Shown here in pieces: positions 1-7,734 of a DNA stretch of 35,267 nt (within the stretch, counting starts at the first letter, position 1; every line of letters begins with the position of its first letter). Source of the DNA: Bacteroidales bacterium (GTDB taxonomy: Bacteria; Bacteroidota; Bacteroidia; Bacteroidales; UBA932); NCBI GenBank assembly GCA_017398125.1, contig JAFQHE010000068.1:1-35267 (forward strand). Reading direction: 5' to 3'. The position numbers were made by a program, and so were the translations under genes. Below the pieces are notes generated by a model. The model was not told where the DNA came from and searched no databases. It was given only the letters and a program-made list of their open reading frames with translations.

Positions 1-2
1 AA

Positions 3-467
3 CTTACTACAGAATACCGCAGAACCACAGTGGCTGCAAAGGAGAGGAGAGAGCTCTCGGGAGTCCCTACTGCTGCTATTGAGTTACTGGACGGCACAAT
101 TATCACTTCAAGGACAAGTCCGTTGCTTGGACCAAGTGCAGCACTGATACTCAATGCAACAAAACATCTGGCCGGTATTCCACACGAGGTAAAGCTTATT
201 CCGGAAGAGATGATAGCTCCAATACAGAAGACAAAGGTAGATTATCTTCATGGAAACAATCCGCGTCTGCATACAGATGAGGTGCTTGTTGCACTCTCAA
301 TGTTGAGCAATCAGGATATGAATTGTCGCAGGGCTCTGCAGCAGCTTCCAAAACTCAATGGATGCCAGGTTCACTCTACTGTTATGTTGAGCGAGGTAGA
401 CCATAAGATCTTCAAGAAACTGGGAGTGGGTCTTACTTGTGATCCGGTAAAGAAATCAAAGAATTAA
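3..467 (+). CDS. DUF1846 family protein, C-terminal part (5' end outside window)
   Basis: The reading frame is open from base 3, so this is the last ~154 codons of a longer gene. A GTG at base 30 could be read as a start, but upstream codons (LTTEYRRTT) continue the protein without a break. The segment TVAAKERRELSGVPTAAIEL, then a GTIITS.TSPLLGPSAALILNA stretch and a C-terminal LGVGLTCDPV, is what I recognise from the C-terminus of the DUF1846 family, proteins of about 500 residues found in Firmicutes and Bacteroidota. The biochemical function of the family is not established. It lies 49 bases before rsmE on the same strand, so readthrough into rsmE is possible. Confidence 0.75.
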   Translation, partial: LTTEYRRTTVAAKERRELSGVPTAAIELLDGTIITSRTSPLLGPSAALILNATKHLAGIPHEVKLIPEEMIAPIQKTKVDYLHGNNPRLHTDEVLVALSMLSNQDMNCRRALQQLPKLNGCQVHSTVMLSEVDHKIFKKLGVGLTCDPVKKSKN

Positions 468-516
468 GGAGTCGTCTGATTGTAGGCATCGTCAGCTCCA
501 CTGCCTTTTAACGAAT

Positions 517-1407
517 ATGGAACTGTTTTATTCCAAAGAGATTTCTGGCCAGTTCTGCTCTCTCGACGAGCAGGAGAGCCGTCATTGTATAAAGGTATTG
601 CGCCATAAGGCCGGAGAGATTATCAATGTTATCGATGGCGAAGGGGCTCTTATGGAGTGCCGTATTGTTGAGGCATCCCGCAATGTAAAGCTCGAAATCA
701 TTTCAGTAACTGAAAATTTCGGCTCCCATGGCTATTATCTTCAGATGGCAGTCTGCCCGACCAAAAATATTGACCGCTATGAGTGGTTTTTGGAGAAGGC
801 AACAGAGATAGGTATTGATTCCATTGTTCCTGTGATTGGAGAACATTCAGAGCGTAAAGTCATAAATCCAGAGCGTTGCGGCAGAATTTTGCTATCTGGG
901 GCCAAACAGTCACTTAAGGGTGCTGTGCCGGTTTTGGAGGGTTGTTGCAGCGTAGAGGAGTTCATACTCAATCAGGACTCCTGCTCAAATGAAAATGGCT
1001 CGGATACCGGATGTTCCGGAGCAAAGGGCGAATGTGGCGTTTCTGAAGAGGTCGCTGCAACTTTGTCGGGAAGAGAATTGAAACTCATAGCCTATTGTGG
1101 AGAAGCAACCAAAATGAGTGTGCATGAGGCTGTGGCGGCATATCTTGAGAATCTCAAAAATATTGGTCCCGACAGCAAGTTGGCAGTAGAATCTCCTGGC
1201 CAATCCGTTGCCCGGGCAAAGACATCTGCGGCAGAGTTGCCCAAAATAAAAATTCTTATTGGACCCGAAGGCGATTTCTCGGCCGAAGAGGTTAGTCTGG
1301 CCATACAGAATGGCTTTATTCCTGTTCATCTTGGCCAATCGCGCCTAAGAACAGAGACCGCTGCTGTAGTGGCATGCAGTTGGGTCTACTCGTATATGAG
1401 CCGTTGA
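517..1407 (+). CDS. rsmE: 16S rRNA (uracil-1498-N3)-methyltransferase RsmE, with two extra inserts
   Basis: Predicted SAM-dependent SPOUT-class methyltransferase that makes m3U1498 in 16S rRNA of the small subunit. The N-terminal PUA-like part (residues 1-65) has HCIKVLRHKAGE. The SPOUT part has PTKNIDRYEWFLEKATEIG (about 82-100), SERKVI (111-116) and AKQSLK (129-134), and ends with the knot motifs GPEGDFS (249-255) and LGQSRLRTETA (272-282). Bacteroidota RsmE is usually about 230-240 residues; this one is 296. The excess sits in two low-complexity Ser/Gly/Ala/Glu-rich inserts at about 153-186 and 217-242, between the SERKV region and GPEGDF. All recognisable motifs remain, so I expect activity. 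ATG at 517 is the natural start. Confidence 0.93.
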   Translation: MELFYSKEISGQFCSLDEQESRHCIKVLRHKAGEIINVIDGEGALMECRIVEASRNVKLEIISVTENFGSHGYYLQMAVCPTKNIDRYEWFLEKATEIGIDSIVPVIGEHSERKVINPERCGRILLSGAKQSLKGAVPVLEGCCSVEEFILNQDSCSNENGSDTGCSGAKGECGVSEEVAATLSGRELKLIAYCGEATKMSVHEAVAAYLENLKNIGPDSKLAVESPGQSVARAKTSAAELPKIKILIGPEGDFSAEEVSLAIQNGFIPVHLGQSRLRTETAAVVACSWVYSYMSR

Positions 1408-1456
1408 GGGGCAAATGAAGTCAGCTTTGCTTGAAAATAATATTCATTTTTACAAT

Positions 1457-2185
1457 ATGAAAAGGCTATTTACTCTTTTGCTGCTGATGATGGCAGCAGT
1501 TGCGTTGGATGCGCAGGAACCGATTATAGGAAAATATAAGAAGGCTTTGGTAATAGGAGCTCATCCCGATGACCCTGAATCCATGTGCGGAGGTACAATG
1601 CTCAAATTGAAGGAGCAGGGATGCGAAGTGGTTTGTGTGTACTTTACAAGCGGAGAAGGTGGTATACCCGGAAAAACACATGAAGAGGCTGCTGCAATCC
1701 GCCGTCAGGAGGCGCTCAATGCCTGTGAGGTTATGGGAGTAAGGGCTGTATTTATGACCCAAATAGATGGTGATTCTCAAATAAACAAGGAGCGGTATAA
1801 AGAGATGAAGGATCTCATTGACAAGGAGAAACCCGATATGGTCATCACCCACTGGCCTATAGATGCCCATAGGGACCACAGAGTCTGTTCGGTTCTTGTC
1901 TATGATGCATGGCGTCTGAGCAAACACTCGTTTGATCTCTATTATGGCGAGGTTATGACCGGTATGCAGACGCAAATGTTCACTCCTACGGTATATGTGA
2001 ACATAGACTCCACAGTGGAGTTGAAGCGCAAGGCTTATCTTTGCCATGAGAGCCAGGGTACTGCCGCAAATATCGAAAAATGGCACGAAGTCATCGGCCG
2101 CATGAGAGGGCACGAGTTCCACTGCACCCATGCCGAAGCCTTTGTAAAGCACGTCTGGAGATCCAGCGATATGCTGGACAGGTAG
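1457..2185 (+). CDS. Secreted PIG-L/LmbE family zinc deacetylase
   Basis: Member of the PIG-L family, which removes N-acetyl groups from GlcNAc-type sugars using one zinc ion. The family hallmarks are visible: GAHPDDPE near the start of the mature protein (the H and second D bind zinc, the first D is the likely base) and THWPIDAHRDHR in the second half (zinc ligand H). An in-frame ATG exists at 1415, but the ATG at 1457 gives a proper signal peptide (MKRLFTLLLLMMAAVALDA then QEP), so I take that start. Export to the periplasm suggests action on a cell-wall, glycan or glycoconjugate substrate rather than on an intracellular thiol pathway. The substrate cannot be told from sequence. It follows rsmE closely and may be cotranscribed. 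Confidence 0.85.
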   Translation: MKRLFTLLLLMMAAVALDAQEPIIGKYKKALVIGAHPDDPESMCGGTMLKLKEQGCEVVCVYFTSGEGGIPGKTHEEAAAIRRQEALNACEVMGVRAVFMTQIDGDSQINKERYKEMKDLIDKEKPDMVITHWPIDAHRDHRVCSVLVYDAWRLSKHSFDLYYGEVMTGMQTQMFTPTVYVNIDSTVELKRKAYLCHESQGTAANIEKWHEVIGRMRGHEFHCTHAEAFVKHVWRSSDMLDR

Positions 2186-2287
2186 AAACGAATGAAGTTC
2201 CTAAAAGATTGGAAGGAGTCCTAATTACTTTTTGGCCTCCTCCCGTACTTTTTCCATTCTTCAGATAACAACAGTATACTCTAAATC

Positions 2288-4453
2288 CTATTCTCTTATA
2301 CAGCGTACAGAACAACCGGCCCCATATGCACTAGTTGTTTTGTCAAGTATGTAACCGTTACTATAGAACTGAATGGCATATACATCACCATATTCAGCAT
2401 CTCGAGGTGTTGCGGAAAAATAATAGCCGATAGGCTCGCCTGATGATAGGACGCCAGTATTATAGCGGCGGAAGTTCGCTGATGGATACCAGGCAGTGTC
2501 ATTATTGGCCAATGTCCAATAGATTCCCATTTTTATAGGATCACCCTTAATCCCAATGTTTGCTGAAGCCCAAAATCCGTCGGGACCACCTTTGGGAATC
2601 CTGTATCCCGTAGGGCATGGGTCATATATTGTCTTTTTTGAATCCATCCATCTCTGTTCATCTGATAAAGATGAGCACCATTCAAGTCCTGTTACATAAG
2701 TTGTTGGATTTTCTATTGTATAATCAATGCTCTGATATCCTGAAACCCTGAACCATGTTCCGGTGGATAACGCTAATATATTACTGGAAGTGGACGCAGA
2801 ACCAATAAACGGATCTTTTCTACCCCACTGGTAGTGAAGACCTAATGCACCTACGTTGCCTGGAGTGGCTGAAATTGCACCAAGATTCCTATCCATCATG
2901 ATTCCTGCATTGTTGGCATATATATGGTCAGTCCATCCCTCTTTAGAGCACCAAATATGCCACGACCATAAAATCTTGCCATCTGAGCTCTTTGCTGCAA
3001 TGCCGGCATTCCCTTCTCTGAAATTTTTTGGGGTGGAGAATGTAATATAACCATTCTTATAACCTGCTGATGCGATCAAATCTCCCTCTTGAGGAGCTAT
3101 TTCAGTTCCAAATGACTCCCATATAACTTCTACTTTGGCAATACCGCCAACAGATGTGGTACTATTTCCCTTTACCGATTTGAATTTATAGTTACCAGCA
3201 GCCTTAATCAAATAGCAATTTGCTGTACCAGCAGCTGAGAGATCAATTTGTACGTCATCTTCTTCTTTGCCTTTTTGTGAAATCGTTACTGTTTTGCTGA
3301 TGCCCTCACCCGTTAGTGTAATATTGGCACTTCTACTTGTAGTTTGGGAATTTTCAATAATATTGAAAGTGAGGGTTTCATTCCTTGTTGATTTAGTGGA
3401 TACATGTTTAATCCAGGATTGGGCAGATGTGGGAATTTTAATGCTATAGTTAATGTTTGTAGTGACTTTAACTTCAATATTTCCGCCAGTGGCATCAATG
3501 CTATAGGCATCTGTAACCAATGTAAGAACTTTTTCCTCTTCGGATGTAGATGCACTGAAATTAAGGGCTTTTATTACAACCCTTCCTGCTTGGTCATTGA
3601 CAAACAGTAAAATTTTACCATCTTCTATTGGATTTGGTGCTGTAATCTTAATTTTTCCAATTGTTGAACTGCTCATTATGGTTTCTGCTTTCCAACCATT
3701 CTCAGACAGAGTCTCTATAGTGATTTCGCCTATTGCCCCTGAAACAGAAAAGGAGATTGTCTTGCTTGCACCTGCTGTAAATTTGAGAGATTCGTAATTG
3801 TCTAAACTTACAGATAATAGACTTGAAATCATTGGTAATTCAAATATCGTTCCATCTGACAGAGTAAAAACAACACTATCCTCCTTAACATCAATACTTT
3901 CAAATAGCCCTTTATCGCTTGAATTATTATCTCCAGTGACCTTGTCAAACTGGGTCCATGTGTTGCCGTTATCATAAGATATGTACCAATAGTCATCTAC
4001 AATTTTCAATTGTGGGGTAATGCCATCTACTGCAGATGCTTTGATTTTGTTTCCATGACCATCTAACAGCCAGTTGCCGTCTAAGGTCCAATAGAGAAGT
4101 CCATCAGAGTATTGTTGCACACCAATATCTGGTGTATGCCCGTCTACTCCATTCTTTCCATCCTCACCGTGATAAATTGTGACAGGAGAACTTCTGTTGA
4201 AGGAAATCGTATAGCCTATAATCCTTGTTCCCTCATAAATAGGAGATACAGAAGTAATATAATCGTTCTGCTGCAGGGCGGTAACTATTGCTTGCAGAGA
4301 TGAAATATTTGTATTCATCTGATTGCAAAGTGTCTCAAGTTTTAGTATACGGCTTTCATGATCTCTGAGTTCTTCCCAAATTTCAGAATCATCGAATTTT
4401 TTGCATGAAAATACAGCAAACGCAATCAATGCAAATAGCACTATCTTTTTCAT
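2288..4453 (-). CDS. Large modular lipoprotein (DUF4988/BACON-type) with FISUMP-like C-terminus
   Basis: A 721-residue surface or periplasmic lipoprotein. Order of parts: lipoprotein signal with lipobox Cys17 (AFAVFSC); a short coiled coil, about 24-65; a DUF4988-type region with the collagen-like stretch GEDGKNGVDGHTPDIG and several Trp-rich strands (about 90-175); beta-rich segments; a BACON-like domain around 310-400 ending SKTVTISQKG; then DLSAAGTANCYLI and a C-terminal block with DRNLGAIS, YQWGRKDPF, DPCPTGYRIPKGG and a final CSVRCIRE. That C-terminal block resembles the Fibrobacter-type major paralogous (FISUMP) domain common in Bacteroidetes surface proteins. BACON domains are associated with carbohydrate or mucin contact, so adhesion or glycan binding is a fair inference. 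No catalytic motif seen. It stands alone between oppositely oriented genes. Confidence 0.8.
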   Translation of the reverse strand: MKKIVLFALIAFAVFSCKKFDDSEIWEELRDHESRILKLETLCNQMNTNISSLQAIVTALQQNDYITSVSPIYEGTRIIGYTISFNRSSPVTIYHGEDGKNGVDGHTPDIGVQQYSDGLLYWTLDGNWLLDGHGNKIKASAVDGITPQLKIVDDYWYISYDNGNTWTQFDKVTGDNNSSDKGLFESIDVKEDSVVFTLSDGTIFELPMISSLLSVSLDNYESLKFTAGASKTISFSVSGAIGEITIETLSENGWKAETIMSSSTIGKIKITAPNPIEDGKILLFVNDQAGRVVIKALNFSASTSEEEKVLTLVTDAYSIDATGGNIEVKVTTNINYSIKIPTSAQSWIKHVSTKSTRNETLTFNIIENSQTTSRSANITLTGEGISKTVTISQKGKEEDDVQIDLSAAGTANCYLIKAAGNYKFKSVKGNSTTSVGGIAKVEVIWESFGTEIAPQEGDLIASAGYKNGYITFSTPKNFREGNAGIAAKSSDGKILWSWHIWCSKEGWTDHIYANNAGIMMDRNLGAISATPGNVGALGLHYQWGRKDPFIGSASTSSNILALSTGTWFRVSGYQSIDYTIENPTTYVTGLEWCSSLSDEQRWMDSKKTIYDPCPTGYRIPKGGPDGFWASANIGIKGDPIKMGIYWTLANNDTAWYPSANFRRYNTGVLSSGEPIGYYFSATPRDAEYGDVYAIQFYSNGYILDKTTSAYGAGCSVRCIRE

Positions 4454-4492
4454 AAGATGACGTATTTATAATAAATATTGTACTGAGTTCTA

Positions 4493-4500
4493 CAAATGTA
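4493..4500 (-). promoter_or_regulatory. Probable -7 box of the large lipoprotein gene
   Basis: Read on the minus strand this is TACATTTG, an exact match to TAnnTTTG, 40 bases before the ATG at 4453. No convincing -33 TTTG lies at the expected distance, so only the -7 half is supported. Confidence 0.45.
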
Positions 4501-4578
4501 GCAAATCATTATTAAATTACCGCCAGTTGAATCTTGAAAATCTGCCAATTGAAGATGATTGGTTCCTAAGGGATATAC

Positions 4579-4611
4579 AAAAAAAGCACTCAAATTCTTG
4601 AGTGCTTTTTT
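4579..4611 (-). terminator. Intrinsic terminator of the tRNA-Gln/tRNA-Met unit
   Basis: AAAAAAGCACTCAA, a short loop, then TTGAGTGCTTTTTT: a perfect stem flanked by A and T runs. It begins only two bases past the 3' end of tRNA-Met on the minus strand. The symmetry means it could also stop plus-strand transcription. Confidence 0.9.
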
Positions 4612-4612
4612 G

Positions 4613-4686
4613 TAGCGCGGCCCAGGATTGAACTGGGGACCTCATGATTATGAATCATGCGCTCTAACCAGCTGAGCTACCGCGCC
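4613..4686 (-). tRNA. tRNA-Met (anticodon CAT)
   Basis: A complete 74-nt cloverleaf on the minus strand. Acceptor arm GGCGCGG pairs with CCGCGCT (one G-U at the end); the D arm is GCTCAGCTGGTTAGAGC; the anticodon loop TTCATAA sits on the stem CATGA/TCATG; the T arm contains GTTCAATC. The discriminator base is A and no CCA is encoded. The first acceptor pair (G-U) differs from the mismatch expected in initiator tRNA, so this is an elongator tRNA-Met, or possibly tRNA-Ile2 if the C34 is modified to lysidine; I cannot separate those two by eye. Confidence 0.93.
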
Positions 4687-4695
4687 ATTTTGTTG

Positions 4696-4766
4696 TTGAG
4701 ATATCAGGACTCGAACCCGAACCAAGAGAGCCAGAATCTCTTGTGCTACCATTACACCATATCTCA
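4696..4766 (-). tRNA. tRNA-Gln (anticodon CTG)
   Basis: A 71-nt cloverleaf on the minus strand. Acceptor arm TGAGATA pairs with TATCTCA (a weak first T-A pair, typical of tRNA-Gln); D arm GGTGTAATGGTAGCAC; anticodon loop TTCTGGC on the stem AGAGA/TCTCT gives anticodon CTG; T arm GGTTCGAGTCC. Discriminator A, no encoded CCA. It precedes tRNA-Met by nine bases and shares its promoter and terminator. Confidence 0.93.
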
Positions 4767-4791
4767 GTATCCCACTTGTCGTTTGGGGCTG

Positions 4792-4824
4792 CAAATATAA
4801 GCAAATTTTTTAAAATCAAGCAAA
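4792..4824 (-). promoter_or_regulatory. Consensus Bacteroidota promoter for the tRNA unit
   Basis: Minus strand: TTTG (4821-4824), a 21-base spacer, then TATATTTG (4792-4799). This matches the sigma-ABfr consensus for both boxes and spacing. Predicted transcription start is around 4785-4788, about 20 bases before tRNA-Gln. The -33 box lies just past the ispF stop codon. Confidence 0.8.
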
Positions 4825-4834
4825 AAATTAAAAA

Positions 4835-5311
4835 TTATTTTTGTTTTAACAGAACAGTTGCGTAAACAGCAATCGCCTCCTCCCTTCCTACGAAGCCTGC
4901 TCCTTCGGTTGTTGTGGCTTTTACAGATATTCTATCAGTTTCAATTTCAAGTACTTGTGATAAACATTCCCTCATCTTTACAATATACGGGGCAATTTTT
5001 GGTTTCTGGAGCAGTATGGTGCAGTCAGCATTTCCAATAGTATAACCTTTTTCATTTATCAGACGATTGACCCGTGAAAGAAGTATTTTGCTGTCGATTC
5101 CCTTGAATTCTGCAGAGCTGTCGGGAAAATGTTTGCCAATATCTCCAAGTGCAAGTGCGCCCAGCATGGCATCGCACAGTGCGTGGATCAGTGTGTCACC
5201 ATCTGAATGGGCAACACATCCTTTTGTGTGTTCTATTCTTATGCCTCCAAGGAAAAAAGGCAGTCCATCTGCAAGCAGGTGCACATCATAACCGTTTCCG
5301 ACTCTTATCAT
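4835..5311 (-). CDS. ispF: 2-C-methyl-D-erythritol 2,4-cyclodiphosphate synthase IspF
   Basis: Cytoplasmic enzyme of the MEP (non-mevalonate) isoprenoid pathway; it converts CDP-ME 2-phosphate to the cyclic diphosphate with release of CMP. At 158 residues it has the normal family length. Metal ligands Asp9 and His11 are in GYDVH and His43 follows AHSDGDTLIH; the substrate-loop FPDSS and the C-terminal KATTTEGAGFVGREE are present, the last with GAG where many family members have KLG. It lies upstream of the tRNA unit on the same strand, but the tRNAs have their own promoter. A minus-strand promoter is visible about 30 bases before the ATG. Confidence 0.96.
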   Translation of the reverse strand: MIRVGNGYDVHLLADGLPFFLGGIRIEHTKGCVAHSDGDTLIHALCDAMLGALALGDIGKHFPDSSAEFKGIDSKILLSRVNRLINEKGYTIGNADCTILLQKPKIAPYIVKMRECLSQVLEIETDRISVKATTTEGAGFVGREEAIAVYATVLLKQK

Positions 5312-5344
5312 ATAAATGTTTTTTTACCTGTATAAACAACTCCA

Positions 5345-5377
5345 CAAAAATAGTTGTTTTTTCAGAAATTTGTCCAA
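5345..5377 (-). promoter_or_regulatory. Probable ispF promoter
   Basis: Minus strand: TTG (5375-5377), 22-base spacer, TATTTTTG (5345-5352). Both boxes fit the Bacteroidota consensus, with the spacer one base longer than usual. It predicts a leader of about 30 bases to the ispF ATG. Confidence 0.55.
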
Positions 5378-5415
5378 TGCAAAATCTATCGGATAGATTT
5401 TTTAATTCTTATTTG

Positions 5416-5423
5416 TATCTTTG
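5416..5423 (+). promoter_or_regulatory. Probable -7 box for the mutL gene run
   Basis: TATCTTTG, an exact TAnnTTTG, 24 bases before the ATG at 5447. No clear -33 TTG lies 19-22 bases upstream. It would drive the plus-strand run from 5447 to about 10129, which is closely spaced and has no terminator inside that I can see. Confidence 0.5.
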
Positions 5424-5446
5424 AAGTTTAAATAGACTGAATCAGT

Positions 5447-5740
5447 ATGGGAATATTTTTTAAGACGCCAAAACACAGAGTCTTCAATTATCAGCCGTTG
5501 TATTATGATCCCCGTAAGGAGGAGCTGGAAGAGAAGATTGAAAACCAGCGTAAACGCGATGCCGGTGAGTATGTGCCGGGAGATAATGTCCGCAAGGGCT
5601 TTCACCGTATCAAGTATGAGTCAAAGCGCAGCGGAGGAGCAAGCATGCTTATCCGCCTGATATCTGTAATAACTTTGGGAATAGTTGTATATCTTCTTAT
5701 GCGTTTTACAGATGCATTTGATTTCTTTATGAATTTGTAG
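5447..5740 (+). CDS. Small membrane protein upstream of mutL, function unknown
   Basis: A 97-residue protein. The N-terminal two thirds is charged, with a basic/acidic helix (PRKEELEEKIENQRKRDAG), and the C-terminus carries one hydrophobic segment (about 67-86, MLIRLISVITLGIVVYLLMR) near a short tail. I recognise the type as a small conserved protein that commonly sits next to mutL in Bacteroidales, but no function is known to me. The likely topology is a cytoplasmic N-terminus with a single membrane anchor. It is 65 bases before mutL and probably cotranscribed. Confidence 0.75.
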   Translation: MGIFFKTPKHRVFNYQPLYYDPRKEELEEKIENQRKRDAGEYVPGDNVRKGFHRIKYESKRSGGASMLIRLISVITLGIVVYLLMRFTDAFDFFMNL

Positions 5741-5805
5741 AGGCGTAGCAGATTGGATTTTCATTTGTCAAACTTGATTAAGAACTGTAATTGGACTGAT
5801 ATTGT

Positions 5806-7695
5806 ATGATTAGAGTTTTACCAGGCCATATTGCCAATCTTATAGCGGCAGGAGAGGTTGTACAGCGCCCTGCGTCTGTAGTGAAGGAGCTTATGGAGAA
5901 TGCCATTGATGCCAATGCATCAAAAGTACTTCTTATTGTCAATGATAGCGGACGTACACTTATTCAAGTGATTGACAATGGCATTGGAATGACCTCGGAG
6001 GAGGCTGTAATTGCATTTGAACGTCATGCCACATCAAAGATTGAGAAGGTGGAGGATCTCTATTCCATCAAGACATTCGGTTTCAGGGGGGAGGCACTTG
6101 CCTCTATTGCTTCTTGTGCGGATGTTACCCTAAAGACCCGCAAGGAGGGAGAGGAGACCGGTACTGAGGTGCATGTTGCTGAGAATACAGTTCTCTCTTC
6201 GGGGCAGACGAGTTGTCCGCAGGGTTGTAATATTGCAGTCAGGAACATATTTTACAATATCCCTGCAAGGAGAAAATTTCTCAAGTCAGACAACGTGGAG
6301 TACAGGCAGATTGTCTCGGAGTTCATTAAGGTGGCTCTTACGCGTACAGATGTGGAGTTCAAGTTTATACATAATTCAAAAGATATTTATTGCCTTTCGC
6401 CTGTAAGCAATGTGAAGCAGCGGATAGCGCAGATTGCAGGCAAGGATATTGCCAAGGATCTGATTGATCTGCAAACAGATACCACTGTTGCAAATATAAG
6501 GGGATTTGTCGGGCGTCCCTCACTGGCTAAAAAGAGCCAGCCAAACCAGTACTTCTTTGTAAACGGGCGTTTCTTTAAAAGTCCGCTTTTGCATAAGGCA
6601 GTGATAAAGGCTTATGGTTCTCTTATTCCCGACGGCTCAACCCCTTCATACTTCATATACCTTGACATTGATCCTGCCAATATGGATGTGAATATACATC
6701 CTACAAAGACAGAGATAAAATTTGAGAATGATACGGTAATATTTGAGATACTCCATGCTGCTGTGAAGGAGGCCATTGGTGAGGGTGCATTCCTCCCGTC
6801 AATAGATTTTGATACGGAGGGCGCGCCGGAGATTCCGGTTCTGCCGGCAGGTCTCAAGCATGTTGCTCCTCCAAAGATAAATTATGATCCACTCTTCAAC
6901 CCTTTCAATGAGGAGCTGGAGTCGAGGCGCGGTCTCTCGGCTGACAATTTCAGAGGATTCAATCCCGGAAGCAGATTCGGAAATAATGAGGAGTTCTCAT
7001 TCAATGAGTTTTCAGAAAATGCGGCAATTGGGGCCGATGATACTATGCAACCGTCAGCTCCCGACAAAAGCTATTTTACAGGAGAGAACAGTTATGGTGG
7101 AGTATTCAGTGATGAGACTGTAAGCGGTGAGCGTCCTATTTTGCAACTTAAAGGAAAATATATTGTTACAACAGTAAAATCAGGGCTTCTGCTTATTGAT
7201 GTGCAGAGGGCAAAGGAGAGGATCCTGTATGAAAGGTATCTGAACGCCATAAAATCAGGCTCGGTAGCAATTCAGGAGAACCTCTATCCGCAGACCATAG
7301 ACCTTGACCATGCCTCATATACGCTTCTTATGGAGGATACGGAGTTCCTTAAGGAGTTAGGATTTGACATACGCCCTTTCGGTACGGACTGCATTGTAGT
7401 TTATGGCCTTCCTGCCGTTTTGTCTGAGGATGACATTGATGCAAGGGCCTGTCTGGATAACCTTTTGGCAAATTTACAGGAGGCAGGTTCAGATATGCGT
7501 AAGGAGATGAAAGAGAAGATAGCTCTTGATATGGTAAGGGCAAAAGGATGTAAATCAGCCAATAATATTACTCATACGCAAGCTCAGACCATTGTCGACA
7601 GCCTCTTTGCATGTGAAGAACCACATGTGGCACTCAGGGGTGGAAAGTGCATGACAATAATAACATTGGAAGAGTTGGCCAAAAATTTGCTTTAA
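5806..7695 (+). CDS. mutL: DNA mismatch repair protein MutL
   Basis: Mismatch-repair ATPase that links MutS recognition to strand removal. The N-terminal GHKL ATPase core is complete: ELMENAIDANA with catalytic Glu28 and Asn32, DNGIGM (57-62), the lid with TSKIEKVEDL, and TFGFRGEALASI (90-101). The transducer domain has NQYFFVNGRFFKSP and NVDVNIHPTK-type sequence (DVNIHPTKTEIKF). A poorly conserved acidic linker spans about 345-445. In the C-terminal dimerisation domain the endonuclease signature DQHA(X)2E(X)4E appears as D465-VQRAKERILYE, keeping Asp and both Glu but losing Gln-His, and the terminal C-P-[N/H]-G-R-P motif is also altered. Length 629 is normal for Bacteroidota. Confidence 0.96.
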   Translation: MIRVLPGHIANLIAAGEVVQRPASVVKELMENAIDANASKVLLIVNDSGRTLIQVIDNGIGMTSEEAVIAFERHATSKIEKVEDLYSIKTFGFRGEALASIASCADVTLKTRKEGEETGTEVHVAENTVLSSGQTSCPQGCNIAVRNIFYNIPARRKFLKSDNVEYRQIVSEFIKVALTRTDVEFKFIHNSKDIYCLSPVSNVKQRIAQIAGKDIAKDLIDLQTDTTVANIRGFVGRPSLAKKSQPNQYFFVNGRFFKSPLLHKAVIKAYGSLIPDGSTPSYFIYLDIDPANMDVNIHPTKTEIKFENDTVIFEILHAAVKEAIGEGAFLPSIDFDTEGAPEIPVLPAGLKHVAPPKINYDPLFNPFNEELESRRGLSADNFRGFNPGSRFGNNEEFSFNEFSENAAIGADDTMQPSAPDKSYFTGENSYGGVFSDETVSGERPILQLKGKYIVTTVKSGLLLIDVQRAKERILYERYLNAIKSGSVAIQENLYPQTIDLDHASYTLLMEDTEFLKELGFDIRPFGTDCIVVYGLPAVLSEDDIDARACLDNLLANLQEAGSDMRKEMKEKIALDMVRAKGCKSANNITHTQAQTIVDSLFACEEPHVALRGGKCMTIITLEELAKNLL

Positions 7696-7734
7696 CTTTT
7701 CCATAATTTAAATGCTGATATAAAAATTACAGAT

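Noticed and set aside
1466-2152. Minus-strand 228-codon open frame opposite the PIG-L deacetylase gene
   Set aside because: It lies fully antisense to a gene with clear catalytic motifs, and its Cys/His/Tyr-rich translation has no domain features.
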